From positions 99,566 to 163,565 of the forward strand of contig CACPBW010000001.1 in NCBI GenBank assembly GCA_902632275.1: a stretch of DNA of 64,000 nt, read 5' to 3'. Below are positions 1 through 12,988 of the stretch, in pieces. Under the pieces are notes generated by a model. That model was not told the origin of the DNA and did no database searches. It saw only the letters and a program-made list of their open reading frames with translations. The translations under genes were made by a program, and so were the position numbers. How positions within the stretch are numbered: position 1 is the first letter of the stretch; each line of letters starts with the position of its first letter. The DNA is from an uncultured Pelagibacteraceae bacterium (GTDB lineage Bacteria > Pseudomonadota > Alphaproteobacteria > Pelagibacterales > Pelagibacteraceae).

Positions 1-4
1 AATA

Positions 5-694
5 ATGACTTCAAAAAGATTTAAAAAACTTCCAGAAAATACAAGAGAAATTAATTCTGAGAGTATTGAAAAATTATTACCAATTATAAAAAAAAATTGC
101 ACTACAAAATTTGATGAGGGAATTGATTTAAGTTTTCAAATTAACAATAAACAGAAGAAAAATGAAATAAATTTGAGAACTGTAATTAATATGCCAGGAG
201 GAACAGGTAAAAAAGTTAAAATAGCAGTAGTCTGTGAAGATACTAAAAATAAAGATGCAAAAGATGCAGGGGCAGATATTGTAGGTGGCGACGAGCTGAT
301 TGAAAAGATTAAAGGTGGTTATTTGGATTTTGAAAAATTAATTTGTACTCCATCTATGATGATTAAATTATCTAAATTAGGAAAAGTATTGGGTCCTAAA
401 GGTTTAATGCCGAATCCAAAATTAGGAACTGTAACTGAGGATATTAAAAAAGCTGTAAAAGATTCTAAGTCTGGACAGGTTGAATTACGTAATGATAAAG
501 ATGGGAATATAGGAGTTTCAATAGGAAAAAAATCTTTCTCTGATGAGAATTTAATTAAAAATTTTAATGCTATTATTGACACCTTAGAAAAAGAAAAATC
601 TAACACAACAATAAAAGGTGATTTAATTAAAAGCTCATTCATTACATCTAGTATGGGTGTTTCCTATAAACTTAAATTAAATAAAAATATCTAA
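5..694 (+). CDS. rplA: 50S ribosomal protein L1
   Basis: ORF with L1 motifs (GTGKKVKIAV; GLMPNPKLGTVT); upstream of rplJ/rplL. Confidence 0.97.
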   Translation: MTSKRFKKLPENTREINSESIEKLLPIIKKNCTTKFDEGIDLSFQINNKQKKNEINLRTVINMPGGTGKKVKIAVVCEDTKNKDAKDAGADIVGGDELIEKIKGGYLDFEKLICTPSMMIKLSKLGKVLGPKGLMPNPKLGTVTEDIKKAVKDSKSGQVELRNDKDGNIGVSIGKKSFSDENLIKNFNAIIDTLEKEKSNTTIKGDLIKSSFITSSMGVSYKLKLNKNI

Positions 695-695
695 T

Positions 696-1205
696 ATGAT
701 GGATAAAGTAAAAAAACAGGAATATATTGAGAAAATGAGTTCTCAGTTTGATAAATCCGAAGCTGTAATAGTTACCCACTATCAAGGATTAACAATGCAG
801 CAGCTTGACGACCTAAGAAATAGAATGAGAGAGCATGGTATACAATTTAAAATTACAAAAAACAGAATTACTAAACTCGCACTTCAAAAAACAAGATGCA
901 AAGAGTTATCTGATTTATTTTCAGGACCAACAGCTGTTGCTCTTTCAGAGGACGCAATTACATCTGCAAAAATATTAACCAAATTTTCTAAAGAAAATTC
1001 AAAGTTAAAGATTCTTGGCGGTATAATGGGATCTGACATTTTAGACGTTGCAGGTGTACAAAATGTAGCAACTTTACCCACACTTGATGAAGCAAGAGCT
1101 AAAATTGTTGGAATATTGAGGTCTCCAGCTCAAAAAATAGCAAGTATTTTACTTGCACCTGCCTCAAAAATCGCTATTTTAGCGCTCGAAAAATCAAAAA
1201 AATAA
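696..1205 (+). CDS. rplJ: 50S ribosomal protein L10
   Basis: ORF with L10-like sequence (VTHYQGLTMQQLDDLRNRMRE; ITKNRITKLAL); exact start 696 or 699. Confidence 0.97.
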   Translation: MMDKVKKQEYIEKMSSQFDKSEAVIVTHYQGLTMQQLDDLRNRMREHGIQFKITKNRITKLALQKTRCKELSDLFSGPTAVALSEDAITSAKILTKFSKENSKLKILGGIMGSDILDVAGVQNVATLPTLDEARAKIVGILRSPAQKIASILLAPASKIAILALEKSKK

Positions 1206-1217
1206 CCGGAATAAATT

Positions 1218-1592
1218 ATGGCTGACTTAAATAAAATCATTGAAGATCTATCAAGCTTAACTGTTGTTGAAGCAGCTGAGCTTTCGAAACAACTTGAAGA
1301 AAAATGGGGAGTAACAGCGGCAGCGGCAGTTGCAGCAGCACCCGCGGCAGGTGGAGCAGGAGCTGCACCAGCAGAAGAGAAAAGTGAATTCACAGTAGTA
1401 TTAGCGTCTGCAGGTGATAAAAAAATTAATGTAATTAAAGAGATTAGAGGTGTTACATCTCTTGGTCTTAAAGAAGCAAAAGATTTAGTTGAAGGCGCAC
1501 CAAAAGAAGTCAAATCAGGTGTGAATAAAAAAGAAGCAGAGGAAATCAAAGCTAAATTAGAAGCTGCTGGAGCAAAAGTAGAACTTAAGTAA
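1218..1592 (+). CDS. rplL: 50S ribosomal protein L7/L12
   Basis: Ala-rich hinge and C-terminal domain [27 protein letters not shown]. Confidence 0.98.
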   Translation: MADLNKIIEDLSSLTVVEAAELSKQLEEKWGVTAAAAVAAAPAAGGAGAAPAEEKSEFTVVLASAGDKKINVIKEIRGVTSLGLKEAKDLVEGAPKEVKSGVNKKEAEEIKAKLEAAGAKVELK

Positions 1593-1606
1593 TAAACAAA
1601 ATTTAA

Positions 1607-1633
1607 ATTGCTGATTATTTATTAATTAGCAAT
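1607..1633 (+). promoter_or_regulatory. candidate stem-loop in the rplL-rpoB intergenic region
   Basis: ATTGCTGAT (1607-1615) / ATTAGCAAT (1625-1633), 9-bp stem with one G-U, 9-nt loop, no following T-run. Confidence 0.35.
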
Positions 1634-1643
1634 AAGAACATTG

Positions 1644-4600
1644 ATGCAATTATCTTTTACTGAGAAAAAAAATATCAGGAAAAACTTTGGTAAACTTAAA
1701 GAGGGATTATCTATTCCTAATCTAATTGAGGTACAAAAAAATTCTTACAAAGAGTTGACGGAACTTAAAGACAATATTGATACAAATTTAGTAAAAGGTT
1801 TTGATAGAGTATTTAAAAGTATATTTCCAATTGAAGATTTAAATGACAAAGCAACTTTAGAGTATGTTTCATATAGATTAGAAAAACCTAAATTTGATGT
1901 AGAGGAGTGCATACAAAGAGGATTAACTTATTCATCCGCATTAAAGTGTACTCTTAGACTAGTGGTATACGAAATAGATCAAGAAAATAATACAAAAGAA
2001 ATTTTATCCGCGAAAGAACAAGAAGTCTATATGGGTGAAGTTCCAATGATGACAAACAGTGGTACATTTATTACCAATGGGGTTCAAAGAGTTGTTGTAA
2101 ATCAAATGCACAGAAGTCCAGGTGTGTTTTTTGACCATGACAAAGGAAAAAGTCATGCAAGTGGAAAATTATTATTTAATTGTCGAGTAATACCAAACAG
2201 AGGCTCGTGGTTAGATTTTGAATATGATGTTAAAGATTTGTTATATTTTAGAATTGATAGAAAAAAGAAGATTTATGTATCTACTTTACTGTTAGCACTA
2301 GGTTATTCCAAAAATGATATTGTAAACGAATTCTATGACAAAGAAGTTTACACATTTGACAAGAAAATTAATAAATGGAAAACCAAGTTTAATCCTGAAA
2401 ACTATAAATCTAAAAATTTTTCCGAAGAAATAGTTGATGCAAAAACTCAAAAGACAGTAGTTAAAATGGGTGATAAAATCAATTTCCTTACAGCAAAAAA
2501 ACTATTTAATGATGGATTAAAAGAAATCTTTGTATCTAGCAATTCATTAAACGGAAAATATCTTCACAAAGATTATGAGTTTAAAGATGAAAAATTTAAA
2601 ATAGGTACAGAATTAAATGAGACAATAATTGAAAAATTCTTAACTAATGATATTAACGAAATATCTATTTCTTCAACAAACTCTATTAGTAAAGGCCCTT
2701 ATCTTCTTCAAACAATATTCAATGATAAAAATGAAACAAAAAATGACTCAATAAATGAGATTTACAAGGTATTAAGACCAGGTGAACCCCCAACCGTTGA
2801 AATTGCAACCCAGATTTTTAACAATCTTTTTTTTAGTTCAGATAGATACGACTTATCAGATGTTGGAAGAGTAAAAATGAATTCCAGACTAAATCTAAAT
2901 TGCTCAGACAAAATAACTATTCTAAGAAATGATGATATTTTAGCAATCATTCAAAAGATGCTAGATCTAAGAGATGGCAAAGATGAAATTGATGACATCG
3001 ATCATTTAGCGAACAGAAGAGTGAGATCTGTTGGAGAATTGGTAGAAAACCAAGCTAGAATTGGAGTATACAGAATGGAAAGGGCTATCAAAGAAAAAAT
3101 GACTACACTTGATGTGGAGTCAGCTATGCCTCAAGATTTAATTAATGCTAAACCATTAACTGTTTCACTAAAAGACTTTTTTGCAACTTCGCAGTTATCA
3201 CAATTTATGGACCAAACAAATCCGTTGTCAGAAATAACTCATAAAAGAAGAGTGTCTGCTTTAGGTCCAGGCGGTCTAACACGTGAAAGAGCAGGGTTTG
3301 AAGTTAGAGATGTTCACCCAACTCATTATGGAAGAATTTGTCCAATTGAAACTCCTGAAGGTCCTAATATTGGATTAATTAACAGCTTATCTACTTACTC
3401 AAAGATAAATAAATATGGATTCATTGAAAGTCCATATAAAAAAGTTAAAGATGGTAAGGTTGAAGATAAAATAGAATATCTTTCAGCAATGGAGGAAACT
3501 AAATTTACTATTGCTCAAGCTAATTCTAAAATAGATAAAAATGGAAAGTTTACAGAAGAGCTTGTGTCGTGCAGACAAAATTTAAACTTTATTTTGTCAA
3601 AACCAGAAAATATTGATTATATCGATGTTTCTCCCAAACAACTTGTATCAGTTGCTGCATCTTTAATCCCTTTTTTGGAAAATGATGATGCAAACCGTGC
3701 TCTAATGGGCTCAAATATGATGAGGCAGGCAGTGCCATTATTGAAACCCGAATCTCCTTTAGTTGGAACTGGCATTGAAAGCGATGTTGCATTGGACTCG
3801 GGTGTAACGATAGTTGCTAAAAGAGAAGGAATTGTAGACAAGATAGACGGTAAAAGGATAGTAATAAAAGCTACCTCTGAAAGTGATTTTACCAAATCAG
3901 GTGTCGACATATACAATTTACAAAAATTTAAAAGATCAAATCAAAATACGTGCATAAATCAAAAACCTCTTGTGCGTGTAGGTGATAAGGTAAAATCTGG
4001 AGATATAATTGCTGACGGTCCTTCAACAAAACTAGGTGAATTAGCTCTAGGTAAAAATGTGACTGTAGCTTTCATGCCATGGCAAGGTTATAATTTTGAG
4101 GACTCTATCTTAATTTCGGAGCGATGTGTGACCGATGATGTTTTCACATCAGTCCATATAGAGGAATATGAAATAATGGCTAGAGACACTAAGTTAGGTG
4201 AAGAGGATATTACACGAGATATACCAAATGTTAGTGAGGATGCATTAAAAAACCTTGACGAGTCCGGAATAGTTTATATTGGAGCAGAAGTTAAACCAGG
4301 AGACATATTAGTCGGAAAAGTTACACCTAAAGGCGACTCAGCTTCTGGTCCAGAGGAAAAATTACTAAGATCTATATTTGGAGAAAAAGCAATAGATGTT
4401 ACAGACACATCTTTAAAAATGCCTAGTGGAAGCGGTGGTATTGTAGTTGATGTAAGAGTTTTCAATAGACATGGTATAGAGAAAGACGAAAGATCTATAA
4501 CAATAGAAAGAGCTGAGATTGATTCAGTTCAGCAAGATAAAATAGTTGAAGAAGAGATTTTAGAGAGAAGTATTAAACAAAGAGCTTTGGAAATATTAGA

Positions 4601-5726
4601 TGGAATTCCAATAAATAAAAAAACAAAAGACTTAGAGGCTGGAACGAAGCTATCAAGTGAAACAATAGAGAAAGTTACTGTTTCGGATATTTTAAAAATA
4701 TCATTATCAGATGATAAAAAAACGGCTGCTTTAGATCAACTTAAGGATCAATATAATAAGGCAAAACAAGATATACAGGAAAGATTTGAAGACAAAGTGC
4801 TTAAAATTCGACAGGGTGATGAACTTCTTCCAAGTGTAATGAAAATGGTAAAAGTTTTTGTTGCAATAAAAAGGAGATTAAGACCTGGAGATAAAATGTC
4901 TGGTAGACATGGTAATAAAGGTGTTGTCAGTAAAATTGTTCCTGTAGAGGACATGCCTTATAGAGAAAACGGTAAACCAGTTGATATTGTTTTAAACCCG
5001 CTTGGTGTTCCAAGCAGGATGAATGTTGGTCAGATTTTAGAAACACACTTAGGTTGGGCATGTTCAGAGCTAGGTGAAAACATGAAAAAACTAGTAAATG
5101 AGAATCAAAAAAGAGTTGAAAAAAATGAGAAAATTTCAAACTTTTTGAAATCAGTTTATGGTAAAGAAATATTTTCTGAAAATTTGGACAAACTCTCAAA
5201 AACTGAGTTTAAAGATCTTTGCGAAAATTTACAAGGTGGTGTTCCAATAGCAACACCTGTTTTTGATGGAGCAAAAGAGCAAGATGTAACAAACATGTTG
5301 GACCTCGCTACGTTGCCAAAATCTGGTCAAACAATGCTTTGGGACGGGAGAACAGGTGAAAGATTTGATCGAGAGGTCACCGTTGGAACTATTTATATGC
5401 TTAAGTTACACCATTTGGTGGAAGATAAAATCCATGCTAGGTCAACAGGACCTTATAGTTTGGTAACTCAACAACCATTGGGCGGTAAAGCTCAATTGGG
5501 TGGACAACGTTTTGGAGAAATGGAAGTTTGGGCATTAGAGGCTTATGGTGCATCTTATACATTACAAGAAATCTTAACTGTAAAATCAGATGATGTTGCA
5601 GGAAGAGTAAAAGTTTACGAAACCATTGTGAAAGGTGAAGAAAATTTCGAATCTGGTATTCCAGAATCGTTTAACGTTTTAGTTAAGGAAATAAAAGCGT
5701 TAGCATTAAATGTAGAGTTAAATTAA
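1644..5726 (+). CDS. rpoB: DNA-directed RNA polymerase subunit beta
   Basis: Full-length beta motifs ([50 protein letters not shown]). ORF track opens at TTG 1641; ATG at 1644. Confidence 0.99.
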   Translation: MQLSFTEKKNIRKNFGKLKEGLSIPNLIEVQKNSYKELTELKDNIDTNLVKGFDRVFKSIFPIEDLNDKATLEYVSYRLEKPKFDVEECIQRGLTYSSALKCTLRLVVYEIDQENNTKEILSAKEQEVYMGEVPMMTNSGTFITNGVQRVVVNQMHRSPGVFFDHDKGKSHASGKLLFNCRVIPNRGSWLDFEYDVKDLLYFRIDRKKKIYVSTLLLALGYSKNDIVNEFYDKEVYTFDKKINKWKTKFNPENYKSKNFSEEIVDAKTQKTVVKMGDKINFLTAKKLFNDGLKEIFVSSNSLNGKYLHKDYEFKDEKFKIGTELNETIIEKFLTNDINEISISSTNSISKGPYLLQTIFNDKNETKNDSINEIYKVLRPGEPPTVEIATQIFNNLFFSSDRYDLSDVGRVKMNSRLNLNCSDKITILRNDDILAIIQKMLDLRDGKDEIDDIDHLANRRVRSVGELVENQARIGVYRMERAIKEKMTTLDVESAMPQDLINAKPLTVSLKDFFATSQLSQFMDQTNPLSEITHKRRVSALGPGGLTRERAGFEVRDVHPTHYGRICPIETPEGPNIGLINSLSTYSKINKYGFIESPYKKVKDGKVEDKIEYLSAMEETKFTIAQANSKIDKNGKFTEELVSCRQNLNFILSKPENIDYIDVSPKQLVSVAASLIPFLENDDANRALMGSNMMRQAVPLLKPESPLVGTGIESDVALDSGVTIVAKREGIVDKIDGKRIVIKATSESDFTKSGVDIYNLQKFKRSNQNTCINQKPLVRVGDKVKSGDIIADGPSTKLGELALGKNVTVAFMPWQGYNFEDSILISERCVTDDVFTSVHIEEYEIMARDTKLGEEDITRDIPNVSEDALKNLDESGIVYIGAEVKPGDILVGKVTPKGDSASGPEEKLLRSIFGEKAIDVTDTSLKMPSGSGGIVVDVRVFNRHGIEKDERSITIERAEIDSVQQDKIVEEEILERSIKQRALEILDGIPINKKTKDLEAGTKLSSETIEKVTVSDILKISLSDDKKTAALDQLKDQYNKAKQDIQERFEDKVLKIRQGDELLPSVMKMVKVFVAIKRRLRPGDKMSGRHGNKGVVSKIVPVEDMPYRENGKPVDIVLNPLGVPSRMNVGQILETHLGWACSELGENMKKLVNENQKRVEKNEKISNFLKSVYGKEIFSENLDKLSKTEFKDLCENLQGGVPIATPVFDGAKEQDVTNMLDLATLPKSGQTMLWDGRTGERFDREVTVGTIYMLKLHHLVEDKIHARSTGPYSLVTQQPLGGKAQLGGQRFGEMEVWALEAYGASYTLQEILTVKSDDVAGRVKVYETIVKGEENFESGIPESFNVLVKEIKALALNVELN

Positions 5727-5727
5727 T

Positions 5728-8700
5728 ATGAAAAAAGATTTAAAAGATTTATTCAAAGATACAGATATTTCAGAGGCACAAAATTTTAATAGTATTAAAA
5801 TTACATTAGCAAGTCCTGAAAAAATTAAATCCTGGACTTACGGTGAAATCAAAAAACCTGAGACTATAAACTATAGGACTTTTAGACCTGAAAAGGATGG
5901 CCTATTTTGTGCAAGAATATTTGGACCAATCAAAGATTATGAGTGTTTGTGTGGAAAATACAAAAGAATGAAGTTCAGAGGAATTATTTGTGAAAAATGT
6001 GGAGTTGAAGTTACAAAATCAAATGTACGAAGAGAAAGAATGGGTCATATAAACCTAGCAACTCCAGTTGCCCATATTTGGTTCTTAAAATCTTTGCCTA
6101 GTAGAATTTCATTAGCTATAGACATGAAACTTAAAGAGGTTGAAAGAGTTCTTTATTTTGAGAGTTTTATTGTTATTGAACCTGGTCTGACAAGTTTAAA
6201 AAAGAATCAGCTTCTAAATGAAGATGAGTTAAATAAATATCAAGAAGAATTTGGTGATGAGGCTTTTACAGCAGGTATTGGAGCCGAAGCTATTTTAGAA
6301 ATCTTAAAATCAATAGACCTAAATAAAGAAAGAGAAATTCTTCTTAAAAATATAAACGAGACTAAATCTAAAGTTGCAGAGGAAAGATCCATTAAAAGAT
6401 TAAAATTAATCGACTCATTTATTGAAACTGGAAACAAGCCGGAGTGGATGATATTAACTACAATTCCTGTAATTCCACCTGAATTGAGACCTTTAGTTCC
6501 CCTCGATGGTGGACGATTTGCTACTTCAGATCTTAACGATCTTTACAGAAGAGTGATAAATAGAAATAACAGACTTAAAAGATTAATGGATTTAAAAGCT
6601 CCTGATATAATTGTAAGAAATGAAAAAAGAATGCTTCAGGAATCGGTTGATGCATTATTCGATAATGGTAGAAGAGGCAGAGTAATCACAGGCACTGGAA
6701 AACGACCTTTAAAATCACTTGCAGAAATGTTGAAGGGTAAACAAGGAAGATTTAGACAAAACCTCCTTGGTAAAAGAGTAGATTATTCTGGTAGATCTGT
6801 AATTGTTGTTGGACCTGATTTAAAATTACACGAATGTGGTTTACCGAAAAAAATGGCGCTTGAATTGTTTAAACCTTTTCTCTACGCAAGATTAAATAAA
6901 CTTGGACTAGCCTCTACAATAAAACAAGCTAAAAAATTAGTCGAAAAAGAAACAAACGCAGTATGGGATGCACTTGAACTTATTGTAAGAGAACATCCTA
7001 TTTTATTAAATAGAGCACCAACTTTACACAGATTGGGTGTTCAGGCATTTGAGCCAAAACTAATTGAGGGTGATGCCATAGAATTACATCCACTAACATG
7101 TGCAGCTTTTAACGCTGACTTTGATGGTGATCAAATGGCGGTACATATTCCACTTAGTTTAGAGGCACAACTAGAGGCAAGAGTATTAATGATGTCTACT
7201 AACAATATTTTAAGTCCATCAAATGGAAAACCGATAATAGTCCCAAGTCAAGATATGATCTTAGGTATATACTATTTGTCCCAACCCCCATATCAAACAG
7301 AGAACGTTGAGGGATATTTTGTAAATAACTCTGAAATTGAACAAGGCTTAGAGTCTGGAAGCATAAATGTCCATTCAAGAATTATATCAAGATTTGAAAC
7401 TGTTGATGAAACAGGAAAGATAATTAATCAAAAATTTACAAGTACGGCTGGAAGATTTCTTCTTGCCAACTTACTTCCTAAGCACAAAGATATTAAATTT
7501 TCATTAATCGATAGACTTTTACCAAAAAGAACTGTGTCGGAAGTTATCGATATTGTATTTAGGTTTACTGGTCAAAAAAACACAGTAATATTCTGTGATA
7601 AATTAAAGGATCTTGGTTTTAAACATGCTTTTAAAGCTGGTATTTCTTTTGGAAAAGATGATTTAATAATTCCTGAAAACAAATCTCAATTAATTGATGA
7701 AACGAAAAAATTAATAGCTGATTATGAAAATCAATATGCGGAAGGTTTAATTACTAGAGGCGAAAAGTATAATAAAGTAGTTGACGCTTGGTCAAAATGT
7801 ACTGATCGAGTTGCTGGAGAAATGATGAAAAGGATTTCTGCAACAGAGACAACTAAGGATGGTTTAAAAATTAACTCAGTCTTTATGATGGCTGACTCAG
7901 GAGCAAGGGGATCAGCTGCTCAAATGAAACAACTAGCTGGTATGAGAGGGCTTATAGCAAAACCTTCTGGTGAAATTATAGAGTCTCCAATTACTTCTAA
8001 TTTTAAAGAGGGTTTGACAGCATTAGAATATTTTAATTCAACTCACGGGGCAAGAAAAGGACTGGCTGATACTGCTTTAAAGACAGCTAACTCAGGTTAC
8101 TTAACAAGAAGATTATGTGATGTTGCTCAGGATTTAACTATAACAAAGAAAGACTGCGATTCTAAAAATAGAGGAAGTATAGCGTTATCAGAGATAATAG
8201 AGGGAGGAAATGTTATAGTTGCATTATCAGAAAGAGCTTTAGGAAGAATTACCGCTAGTGATATTAAAAATCCAATTTCAGGAGAAACAATTATCAAAAA
8301 AGGTGAAATGATTGATGAGGCAGGCTGTGAGAAAATTGATGCAGCAGGTGTTAAATCTATTAGAGTTTACTCAGTTATAACTTGTGGATCAAAGGAAGGT
8401 GTCTGTGCAACTTGTTATGGAAGAGATTTATCTAGAGGAAAAATGGTTCACGTAGGTGAGGCAATTGGAATGATTTCTGCTCAATCAATCGGTGAACCGG
8501 GAACACAGCTCACCATGAGAACCTTTCACGTTGGAGGAACAGCATCAATTAAACAAGACTCTCAAATCATAAGTAAAAACGAAGGAACATTAAAAATTAT
8601 AAATACAAATTTAATTGAGGATTCCAAAAAAAATTCAATTGTAATGGGAAGAAATACTCAACTTTCCTTAGAGGATGACAAAGGTCTGCAAATAGCAATT

Positions 8701-9897
8701 TACAAAGTACCATATGGCTCAAAATTATTTTTTAAAAATGGTGAAAAAATAAAGAAAAATTCAAAAATTTGTGAATGGGATCCTTATACGACACCTGTCA
8801 TCGCAGAAAAAAGTGGAATAGCTAACTTTGTTGATTTAATTGATGGTGTTTCATTATCAGAAACAGTTGATGATGCTACTGGTATTTCATCTAAGTCAGT
8901 ATTAGATTGGAGATCACAATCTAAAAACACAGATCTTAAACCAAGAATTACTCTTAGAGATGAAAAAGGAAATGTAATTAAAAAAGCTGATGATAATGAA
9001 GCAAGATATTATTTAGTCCCAGACTCAATTTTATCTGTTAAAGATGGACAAAAAATTTCAGCTGGTGATGTAATCGCACGTTTACCAAAAGAAACATCTA
9101 AAACAAAAGATATAACAGGAGGTTTACCTCGTGTAGCAGAATTATTTGAAGCCAGAAAAGCAAAAGACAGCGCAATAATTGCTGAGAATGATGGAAAGGT
9201 ATTATTTGGAAAAGAAGTGAGAGGGAAACAAAGAATATCTATTGTTTCTGATAATGGAGAAAGTTCAAATTATTTAATTCCAAAGGGGAAACATATTAAC
9301 TTTAATGAAGGCGAAAAAATTAAAAAAGGTGAGTATTTACTAGATGGCCAACCATTACCACATGATATTCTTAGAATATTAGGTATTGAAGAATTGACAG
9401 AGTATTTTGTAAATCAAGTTCAAGAAGTTTATAGACTTCAGGGAGTAGTTATTAACGATAAACATATTGAAACAATTTTAAGACAAATGCTTAAAAAAAT
9501 AGAGGTTAAAAATTCTGGTGATTCTAGTTTATTACCTGGTGAAATAATAGATAGGATTAAATTTGAAAGTATGAATGAAGAGTTGAAGAAAAACAACAAA
9601 AAACCTGCTTTTGGTGAGAGAGTTTTGATGGGTATAACCAAAGCATCTTTGCAAACCGAGTCATTTATTTCTGCAGCTTCATTCCAAGAAACTACAAGAG
9701 TTTTGACTGATGCTGCTATAAAAGGAAAAGTAGATGTTCTTCAGGGGCTTAAAGAAAATGTCATTGTTGGTCGATTAGTACCTGCTGGAACAGGAAGCAT
9801 TAAAAATGATTGGAACAGAAAAGCTTTGAAAGACGATGAAAAATTTTTATCAGAGCAGCAATCTGTGGATCCGACAGAAACTCAAGTAAATCAATAA
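5728..9897 (+). CDS. rpoC: DNA-directed RNA polymerase subunit beta'
   Basis: [12 protein letters not shown] catalytic motif, N-terminal CxCGKYK...CEKCG zinc finger. Confidence 0.99.
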   Translation: MKKDLKDLFKDTDISEAQNFNSIKITLASPEKIKSWTYGEIKKPETINYRTFRPEKDGLFCARIFGPIKDYECLCGKYKRMKFRGIICEKCGVEVTKSNVRRERMGHINLATPVAHIWFLKSLPSRISLAIDMKLKEVERVLYFESFIVIEPGLTSLKKNQLLNEDELNKYQEEFGDEAFTAGIGAEAILEILKSIDLNKEREILLKNINETKSKVAEERSIKRLKLIDSFIETGNKPEWMILTTIPVIPPELRPLVPLDGGRFATSDLNDLYRRVINRNNRLKRLMDLKAPDIIVRNEKRMLQESVDALFDNGRRGRVITGTGKRPLKSLAEMLKGKQGRFRQNLLGKRVDYSGRSVIVVGPDLKLHECGLPKKMALELFKPFLYARLNKLGLASTIKQAKKLVEKETNAVWDALELIVREHPILLNRAPTLHRLGVQAFEPKLIEGDAIELHPLTCAAFNADFDGDQMAVHIPLSLEAQLEARVLMMSTNNILSPSNGKPIIVPSQDMILGIYYLSQPPYQTENVEGYFVNNSEIEQGLESGSINVHSRIISRFETVDETGKIINQKFTSTAGRFLLANLLPKHKDIKFSLIDRLLPKRTVSEVIDIVFRFTGQKNTVIFCDKLKDLGFKHAFKAGISFGKDDLIIPENKSQLIDETKKLIADYENQYAEGLITRGEKYNKVVDAWSKCTDRVAGEMMKRISATETTKDGLKINSVFMMADSGARGSAAQMKQLAGMRGLIAKPSGEIIESPITSNFKEGLTALEYFNSTHGARKGLADTALKTANSGYLTRRLCDVAQDLTITKKDCDSKNRGSIALSEIIEGGNVIVALSERALGRITASDIKNPISGETIIKKGEMIDEAGCEKIDAAGVKSIRVYSVITCGSKEGVCATCYGRDLSRGKMVHVGEAIGMISAQSIGEPGTQLTMRTFHVGGTASIKQDSQIISKNEGTLKIINTNLIEDSKKNSIVMGRNTQLSLEDDKGLQIAIYKVPYGSKLFFKNGEKIKKNSKICEWDPYTTPVIAEKSGIANFVDLIDGVSLSETVDDATGISSKSVLDWRSQSKNTDLKPRITLRDEKGNVIKKADDNEARYYLVPDSILSVKDGQKISAGDVIARLPKETSKTKDITGGLPRVAELFEARKAKDSAIIAENDGKVLFGKEVRGKQRISIVSDNGESSNYLIPKGKHINFNEGEKIKKGEYLLDGQPLPHDILRILGIEELTEYFVNQVQEVYRLQGVVINDKHIETILRQMLKKIEVKNSGDSSLLPGEIIDRIKFESMNEELKKNNKKPAFGERVLMGITKASLQTESFISAASFQETTRVLTDAAIKGKVDVLQGLKENVIVGRLVPAGTGSIKNDWNRKALKDDEKFLSEQQSVDPTETQVNQ

Positions 9898-9977
9898 AAA
9901 TTTCATCTCATATTCAGCATTTTGAATTGACAAATATAGATTCTATAGTAATTTGGCGATAATTTTTGGTTGGAATG

Positions 9978-10022
9978 TAATACCATTGGGGTATTAAACG
10001 CTGCCACAACATAATCAGTTGT
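9978..10022 (+). promoter_or_regulatory. candidate structured 5' leader of the rpsL-fusA operon (two small hairpins)
   Basis: TAATACC-attgg-GGTATTA (9978-9996) and ACAAC-ataatca-GTTGT (10006-10022) in the longest intergenic gap of the window (9898-10056). Confidence 0.35.
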
Positions 10023-10056
10023 TTAACTTTTCATCCATAAACTATTGTAATAATTT

Positions 10057-10428
10057 ATGCCGACAATTAATCAGTTGCTTAGAAAAAGAAGACGAAAGCC
10101 TTCGTCAAGAGATAAAGTCCCTGCACTTGAAAAGTCTCCTCAAAAAAGAGGTGTTTGCGTAAAAGTTTATACTACAACTCCAAAGAAACCAAACTCAGCC
10201 TTAAGAAAAGTAGCCAGAGTACGATTGTCTAATGGGCATGAAGTGACTTCATACATTCCAGGTGAAGGACATAATTTACAAGAACATTCAGTTGTTTTAA
10301 TAAGAGGAGGTCGTGTTAAAGATTTACCCGGTGTAAGATATCACATTTTAAGAGGAAATCTTGATACACAAGGTGTTACAGCAAGAAAGCAACAACGTTC
10401 AAAATATGGAGCTAAAAAGGGTAAATAA
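10057..10428 (+). CDS. rpsL: 30S ribosomal protein S12
   Basis: [12 protein letters not shown]...[18 protein letters not shown]. Confidence 0.99.
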   Translation: MPTINQLLRKRRRKPSSRDKVPALEKSPQKRGVCVKVYTTTPKKPNSALRKVARVRLSNGHEVTSYIPGEGHNLQEHSVVLIRGGRVKDLPGVRYHILRGNLDTQGVTARKQQRSKYGAKKGK

Positions 10429-10430
10429 TT

Positions 10431-10901
10431 ATGTCAAGGAAAAGAAAAGCTCCAAAAAAAATACCAATAGTAGATCCAAAGTTTAAATCTGCAGTTATTC
10501 CTAAACTAATTAATTCTATAATGTATGATGGCAAAAAAACAATAGCAGAAAAAATAATTTATGATGCTATTGACAAAATTAAATCTAAAACAAAAGATGA
10601 ACCAATCAATATTTTCAATCAAGCAATAAACAATATTAAGCCAACAGTAGAAGTAAGATCAAGACGAGTAGGAGGAGCAACTTACCAAGTTCCTGTTGAA
10701 GTTAAAGCGAAAAGATCCCAAGCACTTGCTTTGAGATGGCTTATAGACGCATCAAGAAAAAGAAAAGATAAAAATATGTCAGATAAAATATTCAATGAAA
10801 TATTCGATGCTTATCAAAATAGAGGATCGGCTATTAAAAAAAAAGAGGATACACATAAGATGGCAGAGTCCAACAAAGCCTTTGCACACTTTAGATGGTA
10901 A
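10431..10901 (+). CDS. rpsG: 30S ribosomal protein S7
   Basis: VEVRSRRVGGATYQVPVEV; RALRWLI-like motif; between rpsL and fusA. Confidence 0.98.
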   Translation: MSRKRKAPKKIPIVDPKFKSAVIPKLINSIMYDGKKTIAEKIIYDAIDKIKSKTKDEPINIFNQAINNIKPTVEVRSRRVGGATYQVPVEVKAKRSQALALRWLIDASRKRKDKNMSDKIFNEIFDAYQNRGSAIKKKEDTHKMAESNKAFAHFRW

Positions 10902-10907
10902 AAATTT

Positions 10908-12983
10908 ATGAGTAGAACACACACATTAAATAAATATAGAAACATTGGAATTATGGCGCATATAGATGCCGGAAAAACAACAACTACAGAAAGAATTTTA
11001 TATTACACGGGAAAAAGCCATAAAATTGGTGAAGTACATGATGGTGCGGCTACAATGGATTGGATGGAACAGGAACAGGAAAGAGGAATAACTATTACCT
11101 CTGCAGCAACAACATGCTTTTGGAGAGACTATAGAATAAATATTATTGATACTCCTGGTCACGTGGATTTTACAATAGAAGTTGAGAGATCTTTAAAAGT
11201 TTTAGATGGTGCTGTAGCTGTTTTTGATGGTGTTGCAGGCGTTGAGCCACAGTCAGAGACTGTATGGAGACAAGCTGACAAATATAAAGTTCCGCGAATT
11301 TGTTTTGTTAATAAGCTAGACAGAACTGGAGCAGATTTTTTTAGATGTGTAGATATGATAAAAGATAGACTAGGTGCCAAACCCCTAGTTATGCAAATTC
11401 CGATAGGTGCTGAAGCTTCATTACAAGGTGTTGTAGATCTTATAAAGATGAAAGCTATAGTATGGAAAAACGAAGACTTAGGTGCAGAATGGGAAGAAAA
11501 AGATATACCATCAGATTTAAAAGAAATATGTGAAAAATATAGACAAGAATTAGTAGAAACAGCTGTAGAGCAAGACGAAAAACTAATGGAAAGTTATTTA
11601 AATGGAGATACAATTTCTTCTGAGGATTTAATTAAATGCGTTAGAAAAGGTTGTTTAAACTTTGATTTTGTACCTGTTCTTACAGGTTCCGCTTTTAAAA
11701 ACAAAGGTGTACAACCATTATTGGATGCAGTCGTAGATTATCTGCCCAGCCCTCAAGATATTGGTTCAATTAAAGGTACTAAACCAAATTCTGAAGAGGA
11801 AATGACAATGAAATTTGATGATAATGCACCATTTTCTGCATTAGCATTTAAAGTTGCTAACGATCCATTTGTAGGATCCCTAACATTTATAAGAGTTTAT
11901 TCAGGAACTGTAAAAACCGGTACGGCAATTTACAACACTTCGAAAGACAAAGAAGAACGAGTTGGAAGAATGCTGTTAATGCACGCCAACTCAAGAGAAG
12001 ATATCAAGGAAGCTAATTCAGGAGATATTGTTGCATTAGCAGGACTCAAAAATACTATTACAGGTCATACTTTGTCAGATGAAGACAATCCTGTTTTACT
12101 TGAACCTATGGAGTTTCCTGATCCGGTTATAGAAATTGCTGTAGAGCCAAAAACAAAAGGAGATCAAGAAAAGATGGGCGAAGCTCTAGGTAGACTTGCG
12201 AAGGAAGATCCGTCATTTAGAGTAAGTTCAGATGAAGAGTCTGGTCAAACAATAATTAAAGGAATGGGTGAATTACACCTAGATATTATTGTTGATCGTA
12301 TGAAGAGAGAGTTTAAAGTTGAAGCAAATGTTGGTGCTCCACAAGTCGCTTATAGAGAGACAATTGAAAAGAGCACAGAATTTGATTATACGCACAAGAA
12401 ACAAAGTGGTGGTGCTGGGCAATTTGCTAGAGTTAAACTTTCAGTAGAGCCATTAGAACCTGGTAAAGGAAGAGAAATTGAGAGTAAAATTAAAGGTGGA
12501 GCAATTCCAAAAGAATTTATCCCAGGTGTAGAAAAAGGAGTTGAAACAGTAGCAGACAATGGAATTTTAGCTGGTTTCCCATTGATTGATTATAAAGTAA
12601 CTATACTTGATGGATTACATCATGATGTAGACTCTAGTGTGTTAGCTTTTGAGCTAGCATCAAGACAGTGCTTTAAAGAAGCGTGCACAAAAGCAACTTT
12701 AAAATTATTAGAGCCAGTAATGAGAGTAGAGGTAGTAACTCCAGAAGATTATATGGGTGATGTAATAGGTGATCTAAATAGTAGAAGAGGTCAAATAAAT
12801 ACACAAGAGCAAAGAGGAAATGCAACTGTAATAACAGCAATGGTGCCTTTAGCAAATATGTTTGGATATATTAATAATTTAAGATCTATGTCTCAAGGAA
12901 GAGCTCAATATTCAATGTTTTTTGATCACTATGCAAAAGTACCGCAAAATGTTCAAGATGAGGTAACCAAAAAAACTGGATAA
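10908..12983 (+). CDS. fusA: elongation factor G
   Basis: [48 protein letters not shown]. Confidence 0.99.
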   Translation: MSRTHTLNKYRNIGIMAHIDAGKTTTTERILYYTGKSHKIGEVHDGAATMDWMEQEQERGITITSAATTCFWRDYRINIIDTPGHVDFTIEVERSLKVLDGAVAVFDGVAGVEPQSETVWRQADKYKVPRICFVNKLDRTGADFFRCVDMIKDRLGAKPLVMQIPIGAEASLQGVVDLIKMKAIVWKNEDLGAEWEEKDIPSDLKEICEKYRQELVETAVEQDEKLMESYLNGDTISSEDLIKCVRKGCLNFDFVPVLTGSAFKNKGVQPLLDAVVDYLPSPQDIGSIKGTKPNSEEEMTMKFDDNAPFSALAFKVANDPFVGSLTFIRVYSGTVKTGTAIYNTSKDKEERVGRMLLMHANSREDIKEANSGDIVALAGLKNTITGHTLSDEDNPVLLEPMEFPDPVIEIAVEPKTKGDQEKMGEALGRLAKEDPSFRVSSDEESGQTIIKGMGELHLDIIVDRMKREFKVEANVGAPQVAYRETIEKSTEFDYTHKKQSGGAGQFARVKLSVEPLEPGKGREIESKIKGGAIPKEFIPGVEKGVETVADNGILAGFPLIDYKVTILDGLHHDVDSSVLAFELASRQCFKEACTKATLKLLEPVMRVEVVTPEDYMGDVIGDLNSRRGQINTQEQRGNATVITAMVPLANMFGYINNLRSMSQGRAQYSMFFDHYAKVPQNVQDEVTKKTG

Positions 12984-12988
12984 ACAAA

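Noticed and set aside
1310-1385. GC-rich patch within an AT-rich genome
   Set aside because: It encodes the normal Ala/Gly/Pro-rich hinge of L7/L12
1130-1549. 139-aa antisense ORF across rplJ/rplL
   Set aside because: Shadow ORF opposite highly conserved ribosomal genes; composition mirrors the Ala-rich hinge of L7/L12
9922-9949. Promoter-like hexamers (TTGAAT/TTGACA with TATAGT) after rpoC
   Set aside because: Spacing is either 11 nt (for TTGACA) or the -35 is weak; possible but not strong enough to list as a feature
10023-10051. TTAACT-N17-TGTAAT promoter-like match just before rpsL
   Set aside because: Would place the transcription start at about the ATG (leaderless); AT-rich matches of this quality are frequent and there is no supporting evidence
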